DNA of 64,000 bases from DATEAV01 sp964575425. GTDB lineage: Bacteria; Chloroflexota; Anaerolineae; Anaerolineales; E44-bin32. The translations under genes and the position numbers were made by a program. The notes below the pieces were generated by a model. The model ran no database searches and had not been told where the DNA came from. It worked only from the letters and a program-made list of their open reading frames with translations. Below are positions 43,175 to 50,632 of the stretch, piece after piece (positions within the stretch are counted from its first letter, which is position 1; each line of letters opens with the position of its first letter). The DNA lies in NCBI GenBank assembly GCA_964575425.1, contig CAZNRD010000008.1, positions 37,517 to 101,516 on the forward strand. Reading direction: 5' to 3'.

Positions 43175-44129
43175 GCTGCTCGGTCTCCTTCCAGCAGGCT
43201 ACCCAGTGTTTCTCACCGAGCTCGAGGAAGGGCGGTACCTGGCTGCACTTCTCGAACGCGACCGGGCACCGCTCTCGGAACCGGCATCCTTCGGGAGGAT
43301 TGAGGAGCAGCGGCGTCGTCCCCGGAATACCCGTGAGTCTGCGCGCTGTGATTCTCAGGCCCACGGTGGGAAGTGACGAAACCAGCAGCTTGGTATAGGG
43401 GTGGCGCGGCGAATGAATGATGATCTCGGTGGCAGCCTTCTCCGCTAGTTGACCGGCATACATCACCAGGATGCTGTCGGCAATCTGATAAAGGATCGAC
43501 ACATCATGAGTGATCACAATCATGCTCTTGACCAACCCCTGGTCTCGGAACCCCACCAGCATCTCGGCCACAGCCTTCTGCGTCGCCACGTCCAGCGCAG
43601 AGGAGATCTCGTCCGCGAGCAGCAGCGACGGGTTCAGCAGCGTGGAGAGGACCATGACCAGGCGCTGCTTCATGCCGCCAGAGAGCTCGATCGGGTACAG
43701 GCCAAGGACTTCCCACGGGAGTCGGACCAAGTCCAGCCGCCTGTGGAGTTCCTCGACAGGAACCTCGGCCTCCAGTCCCCTCGACTGCAGCAGCTCCCGG
43801 ATCATGGTCCCGATCTTGCGCGTGGGGTTCAGCGCGTTCATCGCATACTGGGGGATGATCGAGATCCGCTTCAGCCGGAAGTCATTCATGGCTTCCATAT
43901 CGTCGATCGGCAAGGCCACGCCATCCAGCATCACCCGTCCACTGACTCGCCGCATGGGGGGCTGCAGCAGGATCAGGCTGTGCGCCAGGGTGCTCTTGCC
44001 GCAGCCCGACTCGCCGGCCAACCCCATGATCTCCCTGTCCGCGACGGAAAACGTGGCGCTCTCCAGAGCGCGAACCTCCCCCCTCAGGGTCTGGTAGTAG
44101 ACGGAAAGGCTCTCCACCTGCAGGGTCAC
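43167..44129 (-). CDS. Oligopeptide/oligosaccharide ABC importer ATPase (DppD-like)
   Basis: About 320 residues from a GTG start (MTLQVESLSVYYQTLRGEVR). Walker A GESGCGKSTLAHSL, signature LSGGMKQRLVMVLS, Walker B LLLADEISSALDVA, then the C-terminal oligopeptide-ABC extension with a cysteine cluster (CRFRERCPVAFEKC), typical of the Fe-S or zinc-binding tail of this subfamily. Confidence 0.88.
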   Translation of the reverse strand: MTLQVESLSVYYQTLRGEVRALESATFSVADREIMGLAGESGCGKSTLAHSLILLQPPMRRVSGRVMLDGVALPIDDMEAMNDFRLKRISIIPQYAMNALNPTRKIGTMIRELLQSRGLEAEVPVEELHRRLDLVRLPWEVLGLYPIELSGGMKQRLVMVLSTLLNPSLLLADEISSALDVATQKAVAEMLVGFRDQGLVKSMIVITHDVSILYQIADSILVMYAGQLAEKAATEIIIHSPRHPYTKLLVSSLPTVGLRITARRLTGIPGTTPLLLNPPEGCRFRERCPVAFEKCSQVPPFLELGEKHWVACWKETEQHA

Positions 44130-44133
44130 GCCC

Positions 44134-44994
44134 TCACATCTCCCTGAGCTTGGGGTTGAAGACCTCGTCCAGCCCCACATTCGTCACGTACAGCGCGCCC
44201 ACGATGGCGGTCAGCGCCAAACCGGGTGGAATGAACCACCACCATACGCCAAGAAGAAGGGCGCCCCACATGACAGCGTTGTTCATCATCAGTCCCAGCG
44301 ACATTCCGGTTGTGGGGCCAAGCCCGATGAAGTCCAGTGTGGCGGCAATCAGCGTCGCCCCTCCGAATTGGAGGATGCAGACCAGCAGCAGATACGACAT
44401 CATGTTCGGCGCGATTTCCGTGGCGATGATCTTCCAGGAGGGCATCCCGCTCAGCCTGGCCAGGTCGACGAAGTCTCTGGCGCGCAACGAAAACGTCTGG
44501 GCGCGAACCGCTCTGGCCACCCACGGCCAGGCGGTGAACCCGATGAAGATGCTCTCCATCACAATGCCGCGAACCTTGAGGTAGGCCGTGATGATCAGCA
44601 GAACTGCCATCGTTGGAATGACGAGGACAATGTTGGTCAGCACATTCAAGACTTCGTCGACCAGGCCCCCCCGATACCCGGCGGTGAAGCCGATCAGCAC
44701 ACCCAGGAGCGTGCCCAATCCTCCACCGATGGCGCCGACGAGGAAGGTCGCCCTGAGTCCATGGGCAAATTGCGAAAACACATCCTGACCGAACGTTGTG
44801 GTACCGAACCAATAGCGCGAGGACGGCGGCTCGGCACCACCGGGGTTCACGTAATCACGTGGGGCGTGGTCCGTCAGCAGCGGCCCGATGAGCGCCAATA
44901 CGAGAAACACGAAGATAACGGTCAGCCCAATGCGAAGCTTGTTGTTTCTCAGCGCGAAGAAGAGAAACTCACTTCGCTTCAGCATCTCCCTCAT
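44134..44994 (-). CDS. ABC importer permease (DppC-like)
   Basis: 286 residues, six TM segments. N-terminal cytoplasmic helix, GPLLTDHAPRDYVNPG and SRYWFGTTTFGQDVFSQF are the usual OppC-like loop; SLRARDFVDLARLSGMPSWK carries the EAA coupling motif. Overlaps DppB's stop by 4 bases (ATGA). Confidence 0.9.
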   Translation of the reverse strand: MREMLKRSEFLFFALRNNKLRIGLTVIFVFLVLALIGPLLTDHAPRDYVNPGGAEPPSSRYWFGTTTFGQDVFSQFAHGLRATFLVGAIGGGLGTLLGVLIGFTAGYRGGLVDEVLNVLTNIVLVIPTMAVLLIITAYLKVRGIVMESIFIGFTAWPWVARAVRAQTFSLRARDFVDLARLSGMPSWKIIATEIAPNMMSYLLLVCILQFGGATLIAATLDFIGLGPTTGMSLGLMMNNAVMWGALLLGVWWWFIPPGLALTAIVGALYVTNVGLDEVFNPKLREM

Positions 44995-45983
44995 GACATC
45001 TCCCCCGCCATTCCCCTTCGCGTCCTCGGATCGACAATCACATAGGCAATGTCGATCACGAAATTCGCCAGCAGCACGCCGATGATGATGAACAGGAAAC
45101 AGCCCTGGATAAGGAAGTAGTCCTGGTTTTGAATCGCGGCCAGAAGCAGGTATCCAATTCCTGGGTAGGAGAACACGACTTCCGTGACCAGAGCGCCAGC
45201 CACGATGACGCCCAGCTGCAGCGCCAAACCGCTCAACTGGGGAAGGCTCGCATTCCGGAACGCGTATTTTCGCACCAGACGCCGCGGCGCTCCAAGGGCC
45301 TCCAGATAGTGAGCGTAGTCCGCTTCCAGCTCATAGATGATCATGTTCCGCATGCCGATCGCCCATCCACCGAACTGCACCATGAAGAGCGAGGCGAAGG
45401 GCAGGAACCAGTGCTTCAGCACACTCTCGATGAAGGCCCACGAGAGATGAGGCGTCATGGCAAAGCTGTAGGCGCCCGCAATCGGGAAGATGCCCAGGAC
45501 AATCCCGAACACCCAGGCCAGCAGGATGCCGAGCCACATGTAGGGAGTGGCCGTCAGGATGTACCCGACCGGCAGGATCGTGTTGTCGAGCCACTTGCTC
45601 CGTGCCGCGAACGCCCCGAACCAGTTCCCGGCGAGCCAGCTCAGCAGGATGGCCGGGACCAACAGCGCGACGTCATAGGGAACCGCACGCATCAGCACTC
45701 TGGTCACAGGCTGCGGAAACAGGTACACGCTCGTCCCAAGGTCGCCATGGAAAAGGGCAATCCAGAAGTTGAGATACTGCTGCCAGATGGGCACATCCAA
45801 TCCAAAGGCGCGGGTGTAGTATCCATACATCACCTCCGCCGCCTCGGCTCGCAGCTGCGCCCTCGACAGCATCGTGGTCACCGGATCCCCAGGCATGAAG
45901 CGCGGGATCAGCCAATCCAGGGTCACCGCAACCACGAAGGTCAACGCATAGATGAGAAGCTTTCGCCCGAAGTACTTCTTCAC
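44991..45983 (-). CDS. ABC importer permease (DppB-like)
   Basis: 330 residues, six TM segments. Start is GTG (MKKYFGRKLLIYALTF). DWLIPRFMPGDPVTTMLS is the hallmark of OppB-type subunits, and HYLEALGAPRRLVRKYAFRN the EAA loop. The SD and start codon lie within or next to a perfect palindrome (45983-45998). Confidence 0.9.
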   Translation of the reverse strand: MKKYFGRKLLIYALTFVVAVTLDWLIPRFMPGDPVTTMLSRAQLRAEAAEVMYGYYTRAFGLDVPIWQQYLNFWIALFHGDLGTSVYLFPQPVTRVLMRAVPYDVALLVPAILLSWLAGNWFGAFAARSKWLDNTILPVGYILTATPYMWLGILLAWVFGIVLGIFPIAGAYSFAMTPHLSWAFIESVLKHWFLPFASLFMVQFGGWAIGMRNMIIYELEADYAHYLEALGAPRRLVRKYAFRNASLPQLSGLALQLGVIVAGALVTEVVFSYPGIGYLLLAAIQNQDYFLIQGCFLFIIIGVLLANFVIDIAYVIVDPRTRRGMAGEMS

Positions 45984-45998
45984 ACGGAGTCCTCCGTG
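45983..45998 (-). promoter_or_regulatory. Palindrome covering the SD of the DppB-like gene
   Basis: On the mRNA strand CACGGAGGACTCCGTG is fully self-complementary (6-bp stem with a 4-base loop, or 7+2). GGAGG, the ribosome site, lies inside and the GTG start begins at its last base, so folding would hide the site. Confidence 0.45.
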
Positions 45999-46015
45999 AG
46001 ACAGGGCCCAGAAGC

Positions 46016-46054
46016 CCCCGCCCCTCCCACCTGGTGCGGAGGTGAGGGGCGGGG
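46016..46054. repeat. Strong intercistronic hairpin after the binding-protein gene
   Basis: CCCCGCCCCTC..CACCT and AGGTG.GGGGCGGGG pair over about 15 bp with a small bulge. Placed between the solute-binding protein stop and the permease start, it matches the RNA element that commonly stabilises binding-protein mRNA and lowers permease expression. No T-run, so probably not a full terminator. Confidence 0.6.
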
Positions 46055-46088
46055 CTCGTGATCACATATCGTTCAAGCTCCAGTCATC

Positions 46089-47870
46089 CTATTGCGCAGG
46101 CTTCAGATTGGTGAGCGTCAGCAGACCACCCATCTGCCAGTAGCCAGACCAGGTGGAAGGCAGCGTCTTGGTTGCGCCCTGCGCTGCGGACGGCCAGTTG
46201 GTCCAGACCGCATTGCTGTACTGGGCCCACAGGCCATTGTACCACAGCGGGATCACGGGCATGTCTGTCAGCATCAGCTCCTGAATCTTCGAGCAGATAG
46301 CCTTCATGCCTGCCACATCATCCGAAGGCACCTTGGCAAGCTCGTCGACCAGGTCGAACATCTCCTGGTTGTCGTACCGGCCGAAGTTGCCACTGCCCTG
46401 GATCTCCCGGATGGGGTGATTGAACAAGAGGTTGTACAGCGTCCATGGGGTGTTGCTCATCCCGGCCCAGTTGTTCAGGGTCATGTCGAAGGTGCCGGTC
46501 GTGAGCGCAGTGTTCCAGGCACCGTAGTCCGGAGTCGCTGCAACGATGTTGATCCCGGCTCCCTGGGCGCTCTTGGCAATGACGCTGATCGCCTCCATCC
46601 AGTCCGTCCACCCGAAGGGGCAGGTGACCTCGAGCTGGATCTTCGAGCCGTCTGGCGCTTCCACAAAGCCATCGCCGTCGACATCGCGGTACCCGGCCCG
46701 GGCCAGGATCCTGCGGGCTTCGGCTGGATCATACCGATATCCCAGCCTCTTCACCACGTCCTGGTCGACGAACTGGGACAGCGATGGCAGCAGCCCGGTG
46801 GGGTTCGCAGCGCTGACCAGGTTGGCGTAGGCAACGTTCACGATGTCTCCGGTGTTGATGGCGAAGGCAAGGGCGAGCCGGAATGCCGCGTCGTCCATCG
46901 GCTTTTTCGTCGTGTTCAAGAACAGCACGGCGGTGTTGGCCGAGAGCATGAACGGAGCCTCAGCAAAATACGTCTGGACGTAGCCCCGGCTTGACAGGTC
47001 GGCAATGCCCGGCAGGTAGTTGTTGCTCAGATCGAGTTCGCCCTTGATCACCATCCCGAGGGCAATGTTGTTGCTGGCCACACGGATATCGACGATCCGC
47101 TTGGGGGCCGGCTTCAGGCCCAGCAGCTTCGTGGCCCACCAGTTCTCGTTTCGCAGCCACACGTTGCGGTCCTCGCTGTGCGACTCGTAGAGATAGGCCC
47201 CCGAGCCAACGGGGTTCTCGTTCGCCCCGCTGGTGACTTGCTCCTCCGTCCGGTCTTCCCAGAGATGCTTGGGGACGATCGGGAGATTGTAGACAAGGCC
47301 GTCCCATTCCTGGTAGAGGGGATCGGTGAATTCGAAGCGCACACCGTAGTCGCCGACAGGCGTGGCGCTGTTCAGGTAGTTCCAGGTTGGGCTGAACCAC
47401 AGCGCGGCAAACTTCTTGCCCAGTTCGAAGGTGAAGACGACGTCGGCAGCCGTCATCGGTTCGCCATCGGACCAAGTGATGCCCTCCCTGAGCGTCAGCT
47501 CATAGGTGTCGGCATCGGTCCACCCTCCCCCCTTCGCCAGCCATGGCATGAATTCGCCCGTCAGCGGGTCGAACATGAAGAGGGTTTCGTATACCAGTCC
47601 AATGGTCCCCGAGGTATTGGCTTTGCTCCATGTGATGAAGGGATTCCAGTCGTTGGGTGGGCCCCAGGCTGCGCCACTGGTGTACAGCGTTTCGCCGCGC
47701 TCGAAGATGACCTCCGTCGGCTGCGGAACCTCGGTCGGTGTGGGCCGTGGTGGGGCCGGTGCAGCGGTTGTTGGCGTGGCCGGGGGCGGAGCCGTGGTCG
47801 CTGGGGCGCAGGCTGCGAGGAGCAGGCTCGCTGCCACCAAGATGGCCAGGGCGGAGAACTTGAGTTTCAT
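46089..47870 (-). CDS. SBP_bac_5-type solute-binding lipoprotein
   Basis: 593 residues from MKLKFSALAILVAASLLLAA, a lipoprotein signal with Cys at position 21 (lipobox LLAAC), then a Pro/Thr-rich linker. The family-5 core shows WTDADTYELTLREGITWSDG, MTAADVVFTFELGKKFA, VVKRLGYRYDPAEARRILAR (which is the typical 'A+kLLaeAGY' segment) and DVDGDGFVEAPDG. In thermophilic and anaerobic bacteria this family binds beta-glucan or mannan oligosaccharides as well as peptides; locus context favours a sugar. AAGGAG is upstream of the start. Confidence 0.87.
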   Translation of the reverse strand: MKLKFSALAILVAASLLLAACAPATTAPPPATPTTAAPAPPRPTPTEVPQPTEVIFERGETLYTSGAAWGPPNDWNPFITWSKANTSGTIGLVYETLFMFDPLTGEFMPWLAKGGGWTDADTYELTLREGITWSDGEPMTAADVVFTFELGKKFAALWFSPTWNYLNSATPVGDYGVRFEFTDPLYQEWDGLVYNLPIVPKHLWEDRTEEQVTSGANENPVGSGAYLYESHSEDRNVWLRNENWWATKLLGLKPAPKRIVDIRVASNNIALGMVIKGELDLSNNYLPGIADLSSRGYVQTYFAEAPFMLSANTAVLFLNTTKKPMDDAAFRLALAFAINTGDIVNVAYANLVSAANPTGLLPSLSQFVDQDVVKRLGYRYDPAEARRILARAGYRDVDGDGFVEAPDGSKIQLEVTCPFGWTDWMEAISVIAKSAQGAGINIVAATPDYGAWNTALTTGTFDMTLNNWAGMSNTPWTLYNLLFNHPIREIQGSGNFGRYDNQEMFDLVDELAKVPSDDVAGMKAICSKIQELMLTDMPVIPLWYNGLWAQYSNAVWTNWPSAAQGATKTLPSTWSGYWQMGGLLTLTNLKPAQ

Positions 47871-47982
47871 GGTCCTCACTCCTTGTGACTTCAGCACGCC
47901 GCTTGCAGATCAGCGTATTGCCGAGCCGTCCGGTGTTTGCTTCCTTTCACCTCCTTACAGACAGACGCCGCGATGCTTGGCC

Positions 47983-48015
47983 TCTCCCGGCGGCACCCTC
48001 GGCGCAGGCGGGAGA
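47983..48015. terminator. Weak stem between lacI and the binding-protein gene
   Basis: TCTCCCG and CGGGAGA pair around a 19-base GC-rich loop. May attenuate read-through from the regulator into the transporter operon; no U-tract, so low confidence. Confidence 0.25.
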
Positions 48016-48036
48016 AACCAGGCCCTTGTGCTGGCG

Positions 48037-49065
48037 TCACTGCCTTCGCCGGGCGCCGCATGACTCACGAATGATCAGCTCCGTCGTCATGATGATGCGG
48101 CGCGGCGGCGTGATGCCGTTTTCGATAAGATCGGTCAGCACTTCGACTGCCGTCATGCCGAAGCGAAGGACCTGCTGGCGAACGGTGGTCAGCGGCGGTT
48201 CCGACCGGGCAGCAGCGGGAAGATCATCAAAACCGACAACAGCAACATCATCCGGAACGCGCAGCCCGGCTTCGCGCACGGCGCGCAGCGCCCCGATCGC
48301 CATGATGTCCGACGCAGCGAAGACTGCATCCGGACGAGCCGGCAGCAGCTGCTGCATGGCGTAGTAGCCGCCTGCCTCGCTGAAGTCTCCCTCGGCGATC
48401 CAGGATGGGTCCACGTCCCGCCCGCGCTCCGCCAGTGCCCGCAGATACCCCTCCTTGCGGTCAATGCCAACCGTGCTGTGGATGGGGCCTGTGATCGTGG
48501 CAATGCGCCGATAGCCCAGGCGCGCCAGATAGCTGACCGCGCTATAGGAGCCGGCCACGTTGTCGACGTCAATGTAGCTGACCCCGTCGACGCGAGGTGG
48601 GCGCCCAACAATCACCAGCGGCACACTCGAGTCGATCAGCCGCTCAATCAGGCGATCGCCGATGTAGCCGTGTCCGGCCTGCGCCAGGATCCCATCCAGG
48701 TACCCCCGCCGCGCCAGTCGCGAGAATATCTTGTCCTCGTCCTCTCTGGCGCTCACCAGGAATAGTCCCAACGTGTAGTCCAACTGATTGCAGCCCTGCG
48801 CTACACCCTGAGTGAGGAGGGGGAAGTACGGATCGGAGAAGAACGAATTGACCGTGTGCGGCAGGACAAGGCCGATCATCCTCGAGCGCTGCGAGGCCAG
48901 GGTGCGGGCGGCCGCGTTGGGGTGGTAGTTCGCCTCGCGCACGATCTCGAGCACACGCTGGCGGACTTCCTCACGTACGTTGGGATGACCGTTGACAACC
49001 CGGGAGACGGTTGAACGGGAAACCCCGGCTTGCTTGGCGATGTCTTCAAGCGTCAGACCCGCCAT
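48037..49065 (-). CDS. LacI-family transcriptional repressor
   Basis: About 342 residues from MAGLTLEDIAKQAGVSRSTV. N-terminal HTH plus hinge helix (SRVVNGHPNVREEVRQRVLE, HPNAAARTLASQRSRMIGLV) and a periplasmic-binding-protein fold (HTVNSFFSDPYFPLLTQGVA, DSSVPLVIVGRPPRV, ASDIMAIGALRAVREAGLRV). The frame is open 24 codons further upstream but without SD. Expected to bind the TGGGAGGGCTTCCA site at 49169-49182 and repress the divergent phosphorylase operon until the oligosaccharide inducer arrives; it is also first gene of the transporter/epimerase operon. Confidence 0.9.
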   Translation of the reverse strand: MAGLTLEDIAKQAGVSRSTVSRVVNGHPNVREEVRQRVLEIVREANYHPNAAARTLASQRSRMIGLVLPHTVNSFFSDPYFPLLTQGVAQGCNQLDYTLGLFLVSAREDEDKIFSRLARRGYLDGILAQAGHGYIGDRLIERLIDSSVPLVIVGRPPRVDGVSYIDVDNVAGSYSAVSYLARLGYRRIATITGPIHSTVGIDRKEGYLRALAERGRDVDPSWIAEGDFSEAGGYYAMQQLLPARPDAVFAASDIMAIGALRAVREAGLRVPDDVAVVGFDDLPAAARSEPPLTTVRQQVLRFGMTAVEVLTDLIENGITPPRRIIMTTELIIRESCGARRRQ

Positions 49066-49167
49066 CTCGTCGCTCGAGGCTTCTGCGGAAGCGCTCCCAA
49101 GACCGATTCCCGAGATGTGACCCCATACGGACGCCACAACCAGGCTTCGCCTGTATATGGGGACCTC

Positions 49168-49196
49168 TTGGGAGGGCTTCCAGAATGCGCTATAAT
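49168..49196 (+). promoter_or_regulatory. Promoter of the GH130/GH94 operon
   Basis: -35 TTGGGA (49168-49173), 17-bp spacer, -10 TATAAT (49191-49196). Transcription would begin near 49203, about 170 nt before the GH130 start. Confidence 0.75.
49169..49182. promoter_or_regulatory. Candidate LacI-family operator
   Basis: TGGGAGGGCTTCCA resembles the LacI/GalR consensus TGGnAGCGCTnCCA, symmetric at 10 of 14 positions. It overlaps the -35 and spacer of the rightward promoter, a classic repression position, and is near the lacI gene. Confidence 0.55.
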
Positions 49197-49223
49197 TATA
49201 CCGAGCTTCTGAGCCCCCGTCAA
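49195..49223 (-). promoter_or_regulatory. Promoter of the lacI/ABC-transporter operon
   Basis: Minus strand: -35 TTGACG (49218-49223), 17-bp spacer, -10 TATAAT (49195-49200). Its -10 shares the palindrome TATAATTATA with the rightward promoter. Confidence 0.75.
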
Positions 49224-49375
49224 CAGGTCACACCAAGGCTCTCGAGCCGCAAGACATAACCGACAGGCCCAGGCCGGCACCCCCTCCCCTTCAGGGACCG
49301 CCTGCCTGCCAGGCACAGCCAAAGACAAGGTCCCCGGACCAGAAGGCCCCTCGCCCGGCGAAGGAGGTACCCCCA

Positions 49376-50338
49376 ATGACCCTGCCGAACATCCCCTGGG
49401 AGGAACGCCCCCGCGACAGCTCGGACATCGTCTGGCGCTACAGCCGCAATCCCATCATCCCCCGCAACCTCATCCCCTCCTCCAACAGCATCTTCAACAG
49501 CGCCGTCGTCCCCTTCCAGGGCCGCTTCGCCGGCGTCTTCCGCTGCGACAACCGCAAACGGGAAATGAACCTCCACCGAGGCCTCAGTGACGACGGGATC
49601 GAATGGACCATCGACAACGACCCCATCGAGTGGCACTGTGCCGACCCCGAGATCGCCCGCTACGAATTCCGCTACGACCCGCGCGTGGTCTGGCTCGAGG
49701 ATCGCTACTACGTCACCTGGTGCAACGGCTACCACGGCCCGACCATCGGCATCGGCTACACCCACGACTTCCGCGAGTTCTTCTTTCTTGAGAACACGCT
49801 GCTCCCCTTCAACCGCAACGGGGTGCTCTTCCCCCGCAAGATCGGCGGCAAGTATGTGATGCTCAGCCGCCCCAGCGACCGAGGCCACACACCTTTCGGC
49901 GACATCTACCTCAGCCAGAGCCCGGACCTGATCCACTGGGGAGAACATCGCTTCGTCATGGGTGTCGGCACTGGCTGGCAGAGCACCAAGATCGGCGCCG
50001 GCCCTATCCCCATCGAAACTCCCGAGGGCTGGCTGCTCTTCTATCACGGGGTGCTGACCTCCTGCAACGGCTTCGTCTACAGCTTCGGCGCTGCCCTGCT
50101 TGACCTCGATCAGCCGTGGAAGGTCATCCGCCGCGGCGAGCCCTACCTGCTCTCGCCGCAGAAGGACTACGAATGCGTGGGCGATGTGCCCAATGTCGTC
50201 TTCCCTTGCGCCGCGCTCTACGACGACGCTACCGGGCGGATCGCCATCTACTACGGTGCGGCCGACACCGTCACAGCACTGGCCTTTGCCAAACTGCGTG
50301 ATGTCCTCGACTTCCTGAAGGCCTCCCCGGGAGCGTAG
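49376..50338 (+). CDS. GH130-family beta-mannoside phosphorylase
   Basis: 320 residues, five-bladed beta-propeller family. NSAVVPFQGRFAGVFRCDNR, YDPRVVWLEDRYYVTWCNGY (with the catalytic Asp), GPTIGIGYTHDFREFFFLEN and the C-terminal GDVPNVVFPCAALYDDATGR, IAIYYGAADTVTALAFAKL are all family hallmarks. GH130 enzymes phosphorolyse beta-mannosides, for example mannosyl-1,4-glucose to Man-1-P and glucose. AAGGAGG precedes the ATG. First gene of the rightward operon; its partner epimerase is in the divergent operon. Confidence 0.92.
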   Translation: MTLPNIPWEERPRDSSDIVWRYSRNPIIPRNLIPSSNSIFNSAVVPFQGRFAGVFRCDNRKREMNLHRGLSDDGIEWTIDNDPIEWHCADPEIARYEFRYDPRVVWLEDRYYVTWCNGYHGPTIGIGYTHDFREFFFLENTLLPFNRNGVLFPRKIGGKYVMLSRPSDRGHTPFGDIYLSQSPDLIHWGEHRFVMGVGTGWQSTKIGAGPIPIETPEGWLLFYHGVLTSCNGFVYSFGAALLDLDQPWKVIRRGEPYLLSPQKDYECVGDVPNVVFPCAALYDDATGRIAIYYGAADTVTALAFAKLRDVLDFLKASPGA

Positions 50339-50632
50339 ACAGGCGCCAAGCAATGTTCCCGCGGCGAATTCGCTTCCGACGATTGCTCCTGCCCCCAGAC
50401 CTCGTGGCGCCGCCCCGCGCAGCCCTCGTCAATGCCCCTCGCGGCGCGCGGCAACTTGCCCATGCATTGCACGCCTCAACGCAGGCGGTCCCCAGGACGC
50501 AGACGCATCAACTGCGCGCGTGGCCTGGCTTTTGGCGCTGCCGCGCCGCGCTCTACGCCCTCCCAGGACCGAGCTGCGCACTCTCTTCCGGCGGCCTCCT
50601 GCGCGCCGTCGCACCAGAGCAGCGGAGGACCC
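50339..50632. other. Gap between GH130 and the first GH94 gene
   Basis: 294 bases; open in the GH94 frame but composition is Arg/Pro-rich and the well-placed SD (GGAGG) lies at its end, so I treat it as untranslated. No terminator seen. Confidence 0.5.

Noticed and set aside
47947..47957. Perfect Shine-Dalgarno sequence (TAAGGAGGTGA) on the minus strand
   Set aside because: No start codon at usable distance and the only frame behind it is 19 codons; the binding-protein gene has its own SD at 47870. Probably chance or a lost leader peptide.
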